A stretch of 64,000 nucleotides of DNA, taken from assembly GCA_947457075.1 (NCBI GenBank), contig CANGUG010000004.1, forward strand, positions 1 to 64,000, written 5' to 3'. The translations under genes and the position numbers were made by a program. Every line of letters starts with the position of its first letter. The first letter of the stretch is position 1. Below, piece after piece: positions 45,911 through 54,916 of the stretch. The notes beneath the pieces are model-generated. The model saw nothing but the letters and a program-made list of their open reading frames with translations. It was not told where the DNA came from and did no database searches. The DNA is from Bacteroidota bacterium. GTDB lineage: Bacteria > Bacteroidota > Bacteroidia > Chitinophagales > Chitinophagaceae.

Positions 45911-47188
45911 ATGACTATTCAGGATTCATTTGCATTGGCATGGAGAACGGTAAAAGGGAATAAACTGCGAACCGGTATTACGGTTGCGATTATTGCTTTT
46001 GGGATCATGGCCTTAATTGGTATTATTACCGCGATTTCTGCAATGAATCAAAGTTTAAAAGAGAACTTTTCTTTTATGGGGGCCAATGCATTTAGTGTAC
46101 GCTATAAAGAATTAAATGCAAGAATTGGGGGGAATAACGGCGAAGAGTTTGCTAAATCAAAAAAAGGACAGAAAGAAAAAAAATCAAATTTAGATAAGCC
46201 CATTAGAATTGAAGAAGCGACCTACTTCAAAGACCATTTTAGTTTTTCAAGGGCTGTTGTAAGTATTTCAAGAAGGGCGGGAGGTAACAATGAATTACAT
46301 TACAAGGATAAAAAAACCAATCCCCAAATTAGTTTAATGGGTGGCGACGAAAACTATTTACCAGTAAATGGTTATTCATTAACAGCAGGGCGTAACTTAA
46401 ACAATGTTGATATTGCCTCAGGTAGAAATGTATGTATCATTGGTAGTAATGTGGCTGCTAAATTATTTCCGAATAAGCCATCGGCCTGTATTGATAAAGT
46501 TATTCTATTACAAAGCAAACCCTATCGAGTAATTGGCTTGCTAAAATCTAAGGGCTCAAGCGCGATGATGCGCCAGGATGATATTGCCATTACTTCCATA
46601 AAAAATGTAAGGCAATTTGCCAATATAAATCCATCCTATGCCATTGGTGTGATGGTGAATAATGTAACAGAATTAGAGCCGGCAATAGGAGAAACAACCG
46701 AGCAAATGAGAAAAGCAAGAAGGTTAATTCCTGCCGAAGCAGATAATTTTGTGATAGATAAAAGTGATAAGTTCGCTGATATGTTTATTGGATTTTTAGC
46801 CGGCATTAGTGGCGCTGCAGGTGCCATAGGAATGATTACTTTAATTGGTGCTGCCATTGGTTTAATGAATATTATGTTGGTTGCGGTTAGCGAAAGAACC
46901 CGTGAAGTGGGGTTGATTAAAGCATTGGGTGGCAAAAAGAAAGATGTGCGCCGTCAGTTTTTATTTGAAAGCGTATGTATTAGTTTATTAGGTGCCTTTT
47001 TTGGCATTTTACTTGGCGTGGGAGTAGGTAATTTATTTAGTTTAATATTGAATACAGGCTTTGTCGTTCCTTGGTTCTGGGTCTTTACAGGGATAATCAT
47101 TTGTTCGGTAGTAGGCTTGGCTGCAGGTATTTATCCTGCCATGAAAGCTGCCTCACTGAATCCGATTAACGCCTTACGCTATGAATAG
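45911..47188 (+). CDS. MacB/FtsX-type ABC transporter permease
   Basis: A 425-aa inner-membrane protein: an N-terminal helix (about 20-42), a large periplasmic MacB-PCD-like domain (about 45-285), and three C-terminal helices forming an FtsX domain (about 290-315, 345-372, 385-408) with ERTREVGLIKALGGKKKDVRRQF, the coupling motif. Such permeases work with a LolD/MacB-like ATPase in lipoprotein release or efflux, but no ATPase gene is adjacent. A TACCTTTA element at 45883-45890 could be its own -7 box. Confidence 0.88.
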   Translation: MTIQDSFALAWRTVKGNKLRTGITVAIIAFGIMALIGIITAISAMNQSLKENFSFMGANAFSVRYKELNARIGGNNGEEFAKSKKGQKEKKSNLDKPIRIEEATYFKDHFSFSRAVVSISRRAGGNNELHYKDKKTNPQISLMGGDENYLPVNGYSLTAGRNLNNVDIASGRNVCIIGSNVAAKLFPNKPSACIDKVILLQSKPYRVIGLLKSKGSSAMMRQDDIAITSIKNVRQFANINPSYAIGVMVNNVTELEPAIGETTEQMRKARRLIPAEADNFVIDKSDKFADMFIGFLAGISGAAGAIGMITLIGAAIGLMNIMLVAVSERTREVGLIKALGGKKKDVRRQFLFESVCISLLGAFFGILLGVGVGNLFSLILNTGFVVPWFWVFTGIIICSVVGLAAGIYPAMKAASLNPINALRYE

Positions 47189-47396
47189 TTGGTATAAATA
47201 TTTGATAATGCCTCAATGGCAATTAGAATTAAATATATACCAAAGCCTAACTTCGAACATAGCGAAGCGAGTACTTAAACTGCAAAATTTACAATTAGTA
47301 AATAGTAAAAGAAACGTATTCAATTTATTATTGCTACAGCGTTTTGTGCGCGAGAGGCGAGTATGTATTTAATTCTAATAGCTAGATTGGTGAAAT
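47189..47396. other. Gene-free stretch after the permease gene
   Basis: About 200 bp without a convincing gene. A short open frame overlaps the permease 3' end but has no signal, motif or composition that suggests a protein. The hairpin array begins immediately after. Confidence 0.5.
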
Positions 47397-47427
47397 AACA
47401 AAAGGCCCGCATTGTGGGCCTTTTGTT
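47397..47427. terminator. Hairpin 1 of array, bidirectional terminator candidate
   Basis: AACAAAAGGCCC (47397-47408) pairs perfectly with GGGCCTTTTGTT (47416-47427), with a GC/GT extension into the loop. A and T runs flank the stem on both sides, so it could end transcripts from either strand, which suits the convergent setting. Confidence 0.75.
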
Positions 47428-47430
47428 ATT

Positions 47431-47590
47431 ATCGGCGTACTTTTTTGAACTTTTATATTTCATTTTAAAAGTGATAAAAAAGCAAAGGCCCGCAAGCGGG
47501 CCATAAAATCATCGGCGTGCTTTTTTAGTTTTTATTTTTATTTCAAAAACGATAAAAAAGCAAAAGGCCCGCTTGCGGGCCTTTTGCTTT
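47431..47590. repeat. Two tandem ~80-bp repeat units, each with a GGCCCGC hairpin
   Basis: Unit A (47431-47510) and unit B (47511-47590) share the start ATCGGCGTRCTTTTTT, an A/T-rich middle ending GATAAAAAAGCAAA(A), and a GGCCCGC-NN-GCGGGCC hairpin (47487-47502 and 47565-47580). The hairpin cores are reverse complements of each other, differing only by an AA or TT loop. Together with hairpin 1 the spacing of hairpin centres is about 80 bp. The middle parts have diverged, so duplication is not very recent. Confidence 0.8.
47560..47587. terminator. Hairpin 3 of array, perfect 13-bp stem
   Basis: GCAAAAGGCCCGC (47560-47572) and GCGGGCCTTTTGC (47575-47587) form a perfect 13-bp stem with a TT loop, 18 bp from the metalloprotease stop codon. 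In the minus direction it is a good intrinsic terminator for that gene. Confidence 0.75.
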
Positions 47591-47605
47591 TGAAAACTAA
47601 AGTAA

Positions 47606-50095
47606 TTATTTAGGATCCAAAATATGTTTAATACGATCTTGTAAGTCATCAAAATGGCTTACAGAACTTGCATCATTGATACTTCCTTTGTTGGCTTGAA
47701 TAGCTGCAGCTAATTTTTTCAATTGCGCTTTAGCTTCAGAAACAATATCAGTATTTTCAAAATCAATTGCAGGGCCCATTCTCAATACGGGTGCACCTGC
47801 TGTAGCGCCAGTAGAAGGATTAATTAAATCACCTAATTGCGATACATATACTTTTTGCAAATTACGACGGAATACGTCTGTTGCTTGACGGCTATTCAAT
47901 TCAGAGAATAAACCTTTTCTTGTATCCTCCATCATATCATGTAAGGAGTAAGAGGCATTTCCAAAACGAGTAGTGCTTGTGGTTAAACGGTACAAGCGTC
48001 CCTTTTCTAATAAATTCTTTAAAACACTTGTTTGAACAGATTGCAATCTTTCATTGGCCACTGGATTAGATATTTTATTCAAAATTGTATTATCTAATAA
48101 CCATTTAGGTGTTGCAAATAATTGTGTTTGTAAAAAATTCATTGCAGACTTTTGTATTGCAACCGGTGTTGCAGTATATACATCACCTTTTTCCTCTACA
48201 CTTTTAATTGTTTCATATACACCCCCTACATTTTTTAATACATGTCCCATATAGCGACTGTATTGTCCAACAAGTTGTGTATAGATATCATTTAAATTTT
48301 GATAACGATCTCCTTCTTCTTTTGTCCATTCTGGAAGTTTAACAACAATACGCTTTAAGTTTTTTATTCCATACTCGCTTGCTAAAACGGAGTTATCTCC
48401 TAAATCCTCTGTTTGTGCGCGTGGGTCTGCATTAAATCCTTCTCCGCCAAACCATAAACGATCATTGCTATTTAAAGCATCAATGATCCATTTGTTGTTA
48501 ATTTTTTTATCTGCTTCATCTCCCACACCTGTATAAGTGTAGCCCCACTTAATGGCCCACTTATCATAGTCCCCGATACGAGGGAACAATCCCATTTGTG
48601 TAACATTGTCTTCAGGCTGCGCTACATAGTTAAAACGTGCGTAATCCATAATGCTCGCAGTATGACCATTGGCTTCCAACCATTTTGCGTCTCTTAATTT
48701 CTCTACTGGAGTTTTGCTACTGCTACCCATATTATGTCTCAAGCCTAATGTATGTCCCACTTCATGAGAAGATACGAAACGAATTAAATTACCCATTAAG
48801 CTATCGTCGAATTTCATTTTTCTTGCAGCAGGATCTACAGCAGCTGTTTGAATCATATACCAGTCATGCACTAAGTTCATCACATTATGGTACCAGCCAA
48901 TATGGCTTTCTAAAATTTCACCACTTCTAGGATCGTGTACTTGAGGTCCGTAAGCGTTTTCAATGTCAGAGGCAAAATAACGAATCACTGAAAAACGTGC
49001 ATCCTCTAAACTCATTGTACTATCATTAGGCCATTCTTTACCTTGAATAGCATTTTTCCAACCTGCTTTTTCGAAGGCAACATTCCAGTCATTGACTCCT
49101 GCCATTAAATAAGGCACCCATTTTTTAGGGGTTGCAGGGTCGATATAATATACGATAGGTTTAACTGGCTCCACCAATTCACCTCTCTTGTACTTTTCCA
49201 TATCAGCTGGCTTTGGCTCTAATTTATAACGTACAGCGAATATTTGGTTTTCCACTTTGTGTTGATCGTCCGAATATTGCACAAAATTATCTGCGAAATA
49301 ACCCACTCTAGGGTCAAATAAACGGGTATGCATTGGAACCTTAGGTAATAGTCTAATTGAAGTATTTAACTCGAAGGTAACGGCCCCAGCATTGATTGCA
49401 GCTGGAATTGCAGCACCTCCTAAAGGACTACCTGGGGTAGGAGCACTTGCTGAATAGGTTTTTACTGTCCTAATTTCCAAATTAATAGGGTAAGACTTGA
49501 TGCTTTCAATATAGGATCTGTCCGATGCCAAGCCTGAAAGATTAAAGCTTCTCTTTTCTCCACTTGTTAAACTAACCGCTTGATTGTCTCCTTTAAAGAA
49601 GTCAGTTACCTCAATAACACTGCTGGTAGAGTCTTTTCCTAGGGCTTTTATGTCAAAAGAAGCCACAATCGGGTCTAAATTTGAGTTTTTCACCGCTTTT
49701 GCGATGGTTTGGGTAGAATCGGCCTTTGAAATTAAGGTCACCACGCGCATGAATATTTTTTGACCTGGTCCTTTTTCAAATAAAAGGCTTTGCTCGTTTA
49801 CTTCCTCCCCGCCATAGCGTCTCGCCCCGCCCGCTACTTTGGCAAATCGGGTAACTGCCAATAATTCACGGCCCAATAAGCTGTCTGGAATTTCAAAAAA
49901 GTATTTATCGTCTTGAAAATGAACGTTAAATACCCCTTTTTGGCTCACTGCTTTTTTGGTGATTACGTCGCCAAAGGCTTTGGGCCCGGGTTTGGCAGGT
50001 GCGTCTTTTTTTACACTAGAAGTGTCCATTTTTTGTGCGTTTACACTTGTTGTCAAAACGACACAAAGACTAGTAAATACTAGAAGTTTTTTCAT
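47606..50095 (-). CDS. Secreted zinc metalloprotease (DUF5117/DUF4953 type)
   Basis: An 829-aa exported protein with signal peptide MKKLLVFTSLCVVLTTSVNA. The metzincin-like zinc site HEVGHTLGLRHN has His444, Glu445, His448 and His454, and SIMDYARFNY downstream provides a Met-turn-like SIMDY. Upstream, DUF5118/DUF5117 regions (about 35-300) contain PDSLLGRELLAVTRFAKV and GGEEVNEQ. This family is abundant in Bacteroidota; substrates are unknown. The mature N-terminus is Lys/Ala/Pro-rich. It has no T9SS C-terminal sorting domain that I can see. It converges with the permease gene across the hairpin array. Confidence 0.9.
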   Translation of the reverse strand: MKKLLVFTSLCVVLTTSVNAQKMDTSSVKKDAPAKPGPKAFGDVITKKAVSQKGVFNVHFQDDKYFFEIPDSLLGRELLAVTRFAKVAGGARRYGGEEVNEQSLLFEKGPGQKIFMRVVTLISKADSTQTIAKAVKNSNLDPIVASFDIKALGKDSTSSVIEVTDFFKGDNQAVSLTSGEKRSFNLSGLASDRSYIESIKSYPINLEIRTVKTYSASAPTPGSPLGGAAIPAAINAGAVTFELNTSIRLLPKVPMHTRLFDPRVGYFADNFVQYSDDQHKVENQIFAVRYKLEPKPADMEKYKRGELVEPVKPIVYYIDPATPKKWVPYLMAGVNDWNVAFEKAGWKNAIQGKEWPNDSTMSLEDARFSVIRYFASDIENAYGPQVHDPRSGEILESHIGWYHNVMNLVHDWYMIQTAAVDPAARKMKFDDSLMGNLIRFVSSHEVGHTLGLRHNMGSSSKTPVEKLRDAKWLEANGHTASIMDYARFNYVAQPEDNVTQMGLFPRIGDYDKWAIKWGYTYTGVGDEADKKINNKWIIDALNSNDRLWFGGEGFNADPRAQTEDLGDNSVLASEYGIKNLKRIVVKLPEWTKEEGDRYQNLNDIYTQLVGQYSRYMGHVLKNVGGVYETIKSVEEKGDVYTATPVAIQKSAMNFLQTQLFATPKWLLDNTILNKISNPVANERLQSVQTSVLKNLLEKGRLYRLTTSTTRFGNASYSLHDMMEDTRKGLFSELNSRQATDVFRRNLQKVYVSQLGDLINPSTGATAGAPVLRMGPAIDFENTDIVSEAKAQLKKLAAAIQANKGSINDASSVSHFDDLQDRIKHILDPK

Positions 50096-50332
50096 ATTAT
50101 ATAAATATTGGTACTAAAATAGAATGATAAATATATTGATTTCTATTAACAGTAGTTAGCTAGATTAATTTTTAAATAAAAAAATGCGTTGAAATTTGTT
50201 TCAACCAATAAATTACTTATTTTGTAACCCCTTAGAAACTAGTGCGTAGAGATCCGAGTGAATTCTAATCAATAGTGAAAAGGATAAAATCTTTTTATAA
50301 ATTTTTATTTAAAACCAAAAATCAATTGAATC
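50096..50332. other. Divergent promoter region, metalloprotease / exbB
   Basis: A 237-bp AT-rich divergent intergenic region with no gene. It contains an inverted repeat GTTGAAA (50188-50194) TTTG TTTCAAC (50199-50205), which also carries a TTTG box; a TATTTTG element 20 bp downstream (50218-50224) makes a possible plus-strand promoter for exbB. The inverted repeat could be an operator; no regulator can be named. Confidence 0.4.
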
Positions 50333-51193
50333 ATGGCTGATTTAACTAAACCAACTGCAACCGCTGCACCAAAGACAGCAGCACAGCCGAAAAAAGGCGG
50401 CAACTTGATTGCAACTTTAGCACCTATCGCTTGTATCGTAGCAGGCTATGTTATCTGGCGTTTTGTATTAGGTAATGCTGCAAATTTCACTAATCCTGAT
50501 CCTAGTGGTGGTTTCTGGCCTTCACACAAAGGACCAAAAGGAACATTTACTAAAATGTACGAGGGTGGTATCGTCGTGCCTATTTTGATTGGATGCTTTT
50601 TCGTAGTATTAACTTTCGTTATCGAAAGATTATTAACTGTTGCTAAAGCAGCAGGTACTGGTAGCAACACTGAGTTCATCCGTAAAGTACAATTTCATTT
50701 AGCAAACAAAGAAGTGGATAAAGCGATTGCTGAGTGTGACAAACAAAAAGGTTCTGTAGGTAATGTAATGAAATCAGGTTTGAAAAAATATAAAGAAATG
50801 ATTTCAAATACTGAATTAGATACCGATCAGAAAGTTTTAAATATTCAAAAAGAAATTGAAGAAGCAACTGCACTTGAATTACCAATGTTAGAAAAGAACT
50901 TAGTATTCTTATCAACGATCGCATCAGTAGCAACCTTATTAGGATTGTTCGGTACGGTATTAGGTATGATTCGTTCTTTCTCTAAATTAGGAGAAGAAGG
51001 TGGTGGAGAAGCTGCTCGTGAATTATCTCAAGGTATCTCTGAGGCCTTATATAATACCGCATTAGGTATCGGTACTTCTGCAGTAGCGATTATCATGTAC
51101 AACGTATTCACAACAAGAATCGATGGTATTACTTATGGTATCGATGAGTCTGGATTTACTTTAACTCAAAGCTTCGCTGCTAACTATAAGTAG
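50333..51193 (+). CDS. exbB: MotA/TolQ/ExbB proton channel family protein
   Basis: The pentameric inner-membrane core of the TonB motor, which uses proton-motive force. 286 aa with an Ala/Pro/Lys-rich N-terminus, a first membrane segment at about 26-47, a second at about 80-100, and the conserved MotA_ExbB region with LVFLSTIASVATLLGLFGTV (in parts) and GISEALYNTALGIGTSAVAI at about 236-255. Starts the exbB-exbD-exbD-tonB operon. Codon choice is skewed towards a few codons, as expected for a well-expressed gene. Confidence 0.93.
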   Translation: MADLTKPTATAAPKTAAQPKKGGNLIATLAPIACIVAGYVIWRFVLGNAANFTNPDPSGGFWPSHKGPKGTFTKMYEGGIVVPILIGCFFVVLTFVIERLLTVAKAAGTGSNTEFIRKVQFHLANKEVDKAIAECDKQKGSVGNVMKSGLKKYKEMISNTELDTDQKVLNIQKEIEEATALELPMLEKNLVFLSTIASVATLLGLFGTVLGMIRSFSKLGEEGGGEAARELSQGISEALYNTALGIGTSAVAIIMYNVFTTRIDGITYGIDESGFTLTQSFAANYK

Positions 51194-51250
51194 TAGAAAA
51201 TAACATTTTAAATAAGGGTAACCTTATCAATAAATTAAAAGATAATAAAA

Positions 51251-51898
51251 ATGGGTAGAGCCAAATTACCTCGTAAGAGTACCAACATCGACATGACTGC
51301 CATGTGTGATGTGGCTTTCCTTTTATTGTCATTTTTTATCTTGACTACTAAATTCAAACCAGCTGAAGCAATTGCGGTGACTACTCCAAGTTCAGTAGCA
51401 TCAAAAGTTGCACCAAGCAAAGATTTTGTATTGGTTACAATAGATAAAGATGGTAAAGTGTTTTTAACAATAGATGATAAGAGCAAAAGAGAATTAGTCG
51501 TTAATTCTATCAATACCACTAAGAATGCAGGAATTGACGTTGCTAAGTTTAAGGCAGCCAGTTTTATTGGTGCTTCTTTTAGCGGCTTAAACGCTTTCTT
51601 ATCTATCTCTGAAGAAAACAGAAAAGGAAATGCACTTCCAGGTATTCCTTGTAAGGATACTACGAATAATGAATTAACTGTTTGGATGCAAGCCATTACT
51701 GAAGCATATGCTGGAACTAAAATGGACCTTTTGTTAAAAGGGGACAACTTAGCAAAGTATCCTTCTTTCAAAGGCGTATTAACTGCATTCAAAAAGAACA
51801 ACATTCAGAAGTTCCAGATGGTTACCAATCCTGAAAATGCGCCAGCAGGTTCAGAATTGTACAAGAAATCAATGAGTGGAGAAAAAATGGATAATTAA
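51251..51898 (+). CDS. exbD: ExbD/TolR family protein, first paralogue
   Basis: A single-pass inner-membrane partner of ExbB. The N-terminal helix TAMCDVAFLLLSFFILT holds the proton-carrying Asp20. The periplasmic part is long (215 aa total versus about 140 in E. coli) with an insertion around 85-150 rich in Ser/Ala/Asn and one Cys. Probably forms a heteromeric assembly with the second paralogue. Confidence 0.9.
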   Translation: MGRAKLPRKSTNIDMTAMCDVAFLLLSFFILTTKFKPAEAIAVTTPSSVASKVAPSKDFVLVTIDKDGKVFLTIDDKSKRELVVNSINTTKNAGIDVAKFKAASFIGASFSGLNAFLSISEENRKGNALPGIPCKDTTNNELTVWMQAITEAYAGTKMDLLLKGDNLAKYPSFKGVLTAFKKNNIQKFQMVTNPENAPAGSELYKKSMSGEKMDN

Positions 51899-51926
51899 AT
51901 TATAAACTGATTAAAAGCTATTTACT

Positions 51927-52499
51927 ATGGCAGAATTAGATACCTCGGGTGGTGGCCATAAGAAAGGACCCGGTGTCAAGAAAGGGAAAAAGCTATCAAC
52001 ACGTGTCGATTTGACACCGATGGTGGATTTAGGTTTCCTCTTGATTACCTTCTTCATCTTCACTACCACGATGAGTCAACCAACCGCTATGAAGTTGCTT
52101 TTGCCGGATGATAAAGTAAAACCTGAAGAGCAAAACAAAGCGAAAGAGTCAGGTGCTTTAACCATCTTAATGGGTGCGGATAATCACTTATACTATTATG
52201 AAGGACAGTTAAAGCCGGATGCTTCTAACTTCTTATCAGCTTCTTATAATGGAGAAAACTCAATTAGAGACGTAATCCTTAAAAAGAAAGCCTATGTAAG
52301 AAGTATTGCGACGGATCCTAACGACCCTGAACATGACTTAGTAGTGGTGATCAAACCTAGCCAATATTGCAATTACAAAAACGTAATTGATATTTTAGAT
52401 GAAATGTCAATTAACGTAGTTAAGAAATTCGCATTAGTCGACATTTTTGAAACAGAAGAGCAATTGGTGAAAATTTCCGATGCATCAGCAAAACCTTAA
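51927..52499 (+). CDS. exbD: ExbD/TolR family protein, second paralogue
   Basis: A second ExbD with a Gly/Lys-rich N-terminus (KKGPGVKKGKKLSTRVDLTP) and helix TPMVDLGFLLITFFIFTTTM carrying Asp34. 190 aa. Two unlike ExbD subunits in one operon are the rule in Bacteroidota. Starts 28 bp after the first exbD. Confidence 0.9.
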   Translation: MAELDTSGGGHKKGPGVKKGKKLSTRVDLTPMVDLGFLLITFFIFTTTMSQPTAMKLLLPDDKVKPEEQNKAKESGALTILMGADNHLYYYEGQLKPDASNFLSASYNGENSIRDVILKKKAYVRSIATDPNDPEHDLVVVIKPSQYCNYKNVIDILDEMSINVVKKFALVDIFETEEQLVKISDASAKP

Positions 52500-52518
52500 A
52501 GCATAAAAAGCATTCAAA

Positions 52519-53343
52519 ATGGACATAAATAAAATATTAACCGCTGACGTATTAGACCTCATTTTTGAGGGCAGATACAAGGAGTATGGTGCTTATGAGC
52601 TACGTAAAACATACAACGACCGTCTTAAGAAGGCGTTGATTGCTATGATAGCCATTACAGCATTATTAGCGGGTGGTGCTATTTGGTCTAACAACGCTAA
52701 AAAATCAAAAGCCGACATTATTGTTGCCGATGTTTCTTTAGCCGATGTTAACAATCAAGAAAAGAAAGCGCCACCACCGCCACCTCCGCCGCCACCTCCA
52801 AAACAGGAGCCACCTAAAGTGGAAATGGCAAAATTCACTCCTCCTAAAATTGTGAAGGATGAGGAAGTGAAAAAAGAAGATGAGGTAAAAGAAGTTGAAA
52901 AACTAGAAGACGTAAAAATTGGTGCAGTTGACCAAAAAGGTATTAAGGACGATGGTATCGTTGCACCAGTTGAACAAAGTACTGGCCCTGTTGCACCTCC
53001 TGAAGAAGAGACAGATAAAATCTTCACAGTAGTACAACAACCTGCGGAATTCCCAGGTGGTCAATCTGGATGGATTCGTTATCTAGAAAGAACTTTGAAT
53101 AGAGATTTACCCGTTGAAAACGGCGCACCTGCTGGAAGATATGCAGTAACCGTTTCTTTCGTTGTATCAAGAGATGGTTCAATTTCAGACGTAAGAGCTG
53201 AAAATAACCCAGGCTATGGTACCGCAGATGAAGCAGTTCGTGTAATTACTAGAGGGCCAAAATGGAAGGCAGCTGTTCAAAATGGTAAGAATGTAATATA
53301 TCGCCATAGACAAGCAATTGTATTCCAAGTTTCTGACGAATAG
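52519..53343 (+). CDS. tonB: TonB family energy transducer
   Basis: It transmits motor energy to outer-membrane receptors such as SusC. The cytoplasmic N-terminus has the Bacteroidota-type YKEYGAYELRKTYNDRL, one membrane segment lies at about 39-58, and a run of ten prolines (about 84-93) starts a stretched periplasmic linker of alternating Lys/Glu. The C-terminal TonB domain is about 190-272 (AEFPGGQSGWIRYLERTL, VTVSFVVSRDGSISDV). 274 aa. Last gene before a strong terminator. Confidence 0.93.
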   Translation: MDINKILTADVLDLIFEGRYKEYGAYELRKTYNDRLKKALIAMIAITALLAGGAIWSNNAKKSKADIIVADVSLADVNNQEKKAPPPPPPPPPPKQEPPKVEMAKFTPPKIVKDEEVKKEDEVKEVEKLEDVKIGAVDQKGIKDDGIVAPVEQSTGPVAPPEEETDKIFTVVQQPAEFPGGQSGWIRYLERTLNRDLPVENGAPAGRYAVTVSFVVSRDGSISDVRAENNPGYGTADEAVRVITRGPKWKAAVQNGKNVIYRHRQAIVFQVSDE

Positions 53344-53396
53344 TTTTTATGCCTGTATGTTTCATACTAGGCGTTAAACGGTAACTTATAAAAATT

Positions 53397-53432
53397 AAAT
53401 GGCAGCCCCTAAACAGGCTGCCATTTGTTTTT
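53397..53432 (+). terminator. Intrinsic terminator after tonB
   Basis: AAATGGCAGCC (53397-53407) pairs with GGCTGCCATTT (53416-53426) in a perfect 11-bp stem with an 8-base loop, followed by GTTTTT. Confidence 0.88.
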
Positions 53433-53463
53433 CTGCCCTTTAATTTAAATTTATACAATAGAC

Positions 53464-53471
53464 TATCTTTG
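53464..53471 (+). promoter_or_regulatory. -7 element of mnmE, nearly leaderless
   Basis: TATCTTTG matches the Bacteroidota -7 consensus exactly and ends only 4 bp before the mnmE ATG, so the transcript would start at or next to the start codon. The best -33 match at 21-bp distance is TTTA (53439-53442). Confidence 0.6.
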
Positions 53472-53475
53472 CGCT

Positions 53476-54852
53476 ATGCGTGAAAATTTGAGTACTTGGA
53501 ATGATACGATTGTAGCTTTAGCAACTGCACCTGGATTAGGCGCAATCGCAGTGATTAGATTAAGTGGCGCACAGGCCATTGAAATCACTGCATCGGTTTT
53601 TTCTAAAAAGAGTTTAATTCAACAGCCCTCCCATACGGTTCATTTTGGTAAATTAATGAATGGATCAGAGACCATCGATGAAGTAGTGGTAAGTATTTAT
53701 CGTGCACCACGTTCCTATACAGGGGAGGAAGTAGTTGAAATTTCCTGTCATGGTGCTCCGTTGATTCAGGATCAAATTTTACAATTAATGATTCAGGCGG
53801 GCGCAAGAATGGCTAAGCCAGGCGAATTTACACAAAGGGCTTTTTTGAATGGAAAATTGGATTTAACACAAGCCGAAGCAGTAGCTGATTTAATTGCCAG
53901 CAATACCGAAGCTGCACGAAAATCGGCCCTGCATAATTTGAAAGGAGGGTTCTCCACGGACTTGCAAATAATGCGAGAGAAGCTAATTAAATTTTCGGCC
54001 TTGATTGAATTAGAATTAGATTTCTCACAAGAGGATGTTGCCTTTGCCAATAAAAAAGAATTAGAAGTTTTAGTACAACAATTGCAAATTAAAACACAAG
54101 CATTATTGGACTCCTTTAAATTGGGTAATGTAATTAAAAATGGAGTGCAGGTAGCCATCGTTGGAAAGCCCAATGCAGGAAAATCTACCTTATTAAATGC
54201 GTTGTTAAATGAAAATAGGGCATTGGTTAGTGAGATACCGGGCACTACTCGTGATACGGTGGAAGAATATTTAAATATTCAGGGCGTACTTTTTAAATTG
54301 ATAGATACAGCAGGCATAAGGTTGTCCACTACCGATCGCATTGAGCAAATGGGTATCGAAAAGAGTAAAGAAAAAATACTAGGGGCAGATATTGTGATTG
54401 CTTTATTTGATGTGAATGACCAAGGTTTAGATCAGGTAAGTACCTGGCAATCGGAAGTTAGTGCGGATAAATTAATATTGGTAGGAAATAAAAAGGATTT
54501 GCTAGCGGATCCATCTATATTATCAAATAGTGCTTATAACCAAGTGGTATTTATTTCTGCAAAAGAAAAGGACAATATCAAATCACTAGAAAATCTCTTG
54601 TATGAAAAAGCGGTGGGAGAAGCAATTCAAAAAGAGGGTACCATTATCACCAATGCAAGACATGTCGCTTCCTTGAAAAAATTATCCATGGCATTGAATG
54701 ATGTTGAAACTGGATTACAGCATAATGTAACAGGCGATTTGTTGGCTTTAGATATTCGCCAAGCATTACATTACTTAGGCACCATCACGGGTCAAATCAC
54801 CAACGAGGATCAGTTAGATTTTATTTTCTCTAAATTTTGTATCGGGAAATAA
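53476..54852 (+). CDS. mnmE: tRNA modification GTPase MnmE
   Basis: With MnmG it installs cmnm5U at the wobble position of several tRNAs. The N-terminal formyl-THF-binding domain starts with DTIVALATAPGLGAIAVIRLSG (in parts DTIVALATAPG), the helical domain surrounds a GTPase domain with P-loop GKPNAGKS (230-237), DTAGIR and NKKD, and the C-terminus ends in the catalytic CIGK (Cys455). 458 aa, a normal length. Confidence 0.97.
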   Translation: MRENLSTWNDTIVALATAPGLGAIAVIRLSGAQAIEITASVFSKKSLIQQPSHTVHFGKLMNGSETIDEVVVSIYRAPRSYTGEEVVEISCHGAPLIQDQILQLMIQAGARMAKPGEFTQRAFLNGKLDLTQAEAVADLIASNTEAARKSALHNLKGGFSTDLQIMREKLIKFSALIELELDFSQEDVAFANKKELEVLVQQLQIKTQALLDSFKLGNVIKNGVQVAIVGKPNAGKSTLLNALLNENRALVSEIPGTTRDTVEEYLNIQGVLFKLIDTAGIRLSTTDRIEQMGIEKSKEKILGADIVIALFDVNDQGLDQVSTWQSEVSADKLILVGNKKDLLADPSILSNSAYNQVVFISAKEKDNIKSLENLLYEKAVGEAIQKEGTIITNARHVASLKKLSMALNDVETGLQHNVTGDLLALDIRQALHYLGTITGQITNEDQLDFIFSKFCIGK

Positions 54853-54916
54853 ACAACAAGTATGCTTATGCCATGTTATGGTGCTTATTGCATAAAAGTG
54901 CTGATTGATTTAACCT

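Noticed and set aside
47181..47372. 63-codon open frame overlapping the end of the ABC permease gene
   Set aside because: No signal, motif or protein-like composition; it starts inside the permease gene and crosses ordinary intergenic DNA.
47397..47590. Hairpin array considered as a CRISPR array
   Set aside because: Only three palindromic elements with related, not unique, spacers and no cas genes; period and structure do not fit.
51235..51804. 189-codon open frame antisense to the first exbD
   Set aside because: A shadow of the exbD coding frame; exbD has clear family motifs and operon context.
53793..54245. 150-codon open frame antisense to mnmE
   Set aside because: Shadow of a well-conserved gene; no independent evidence.
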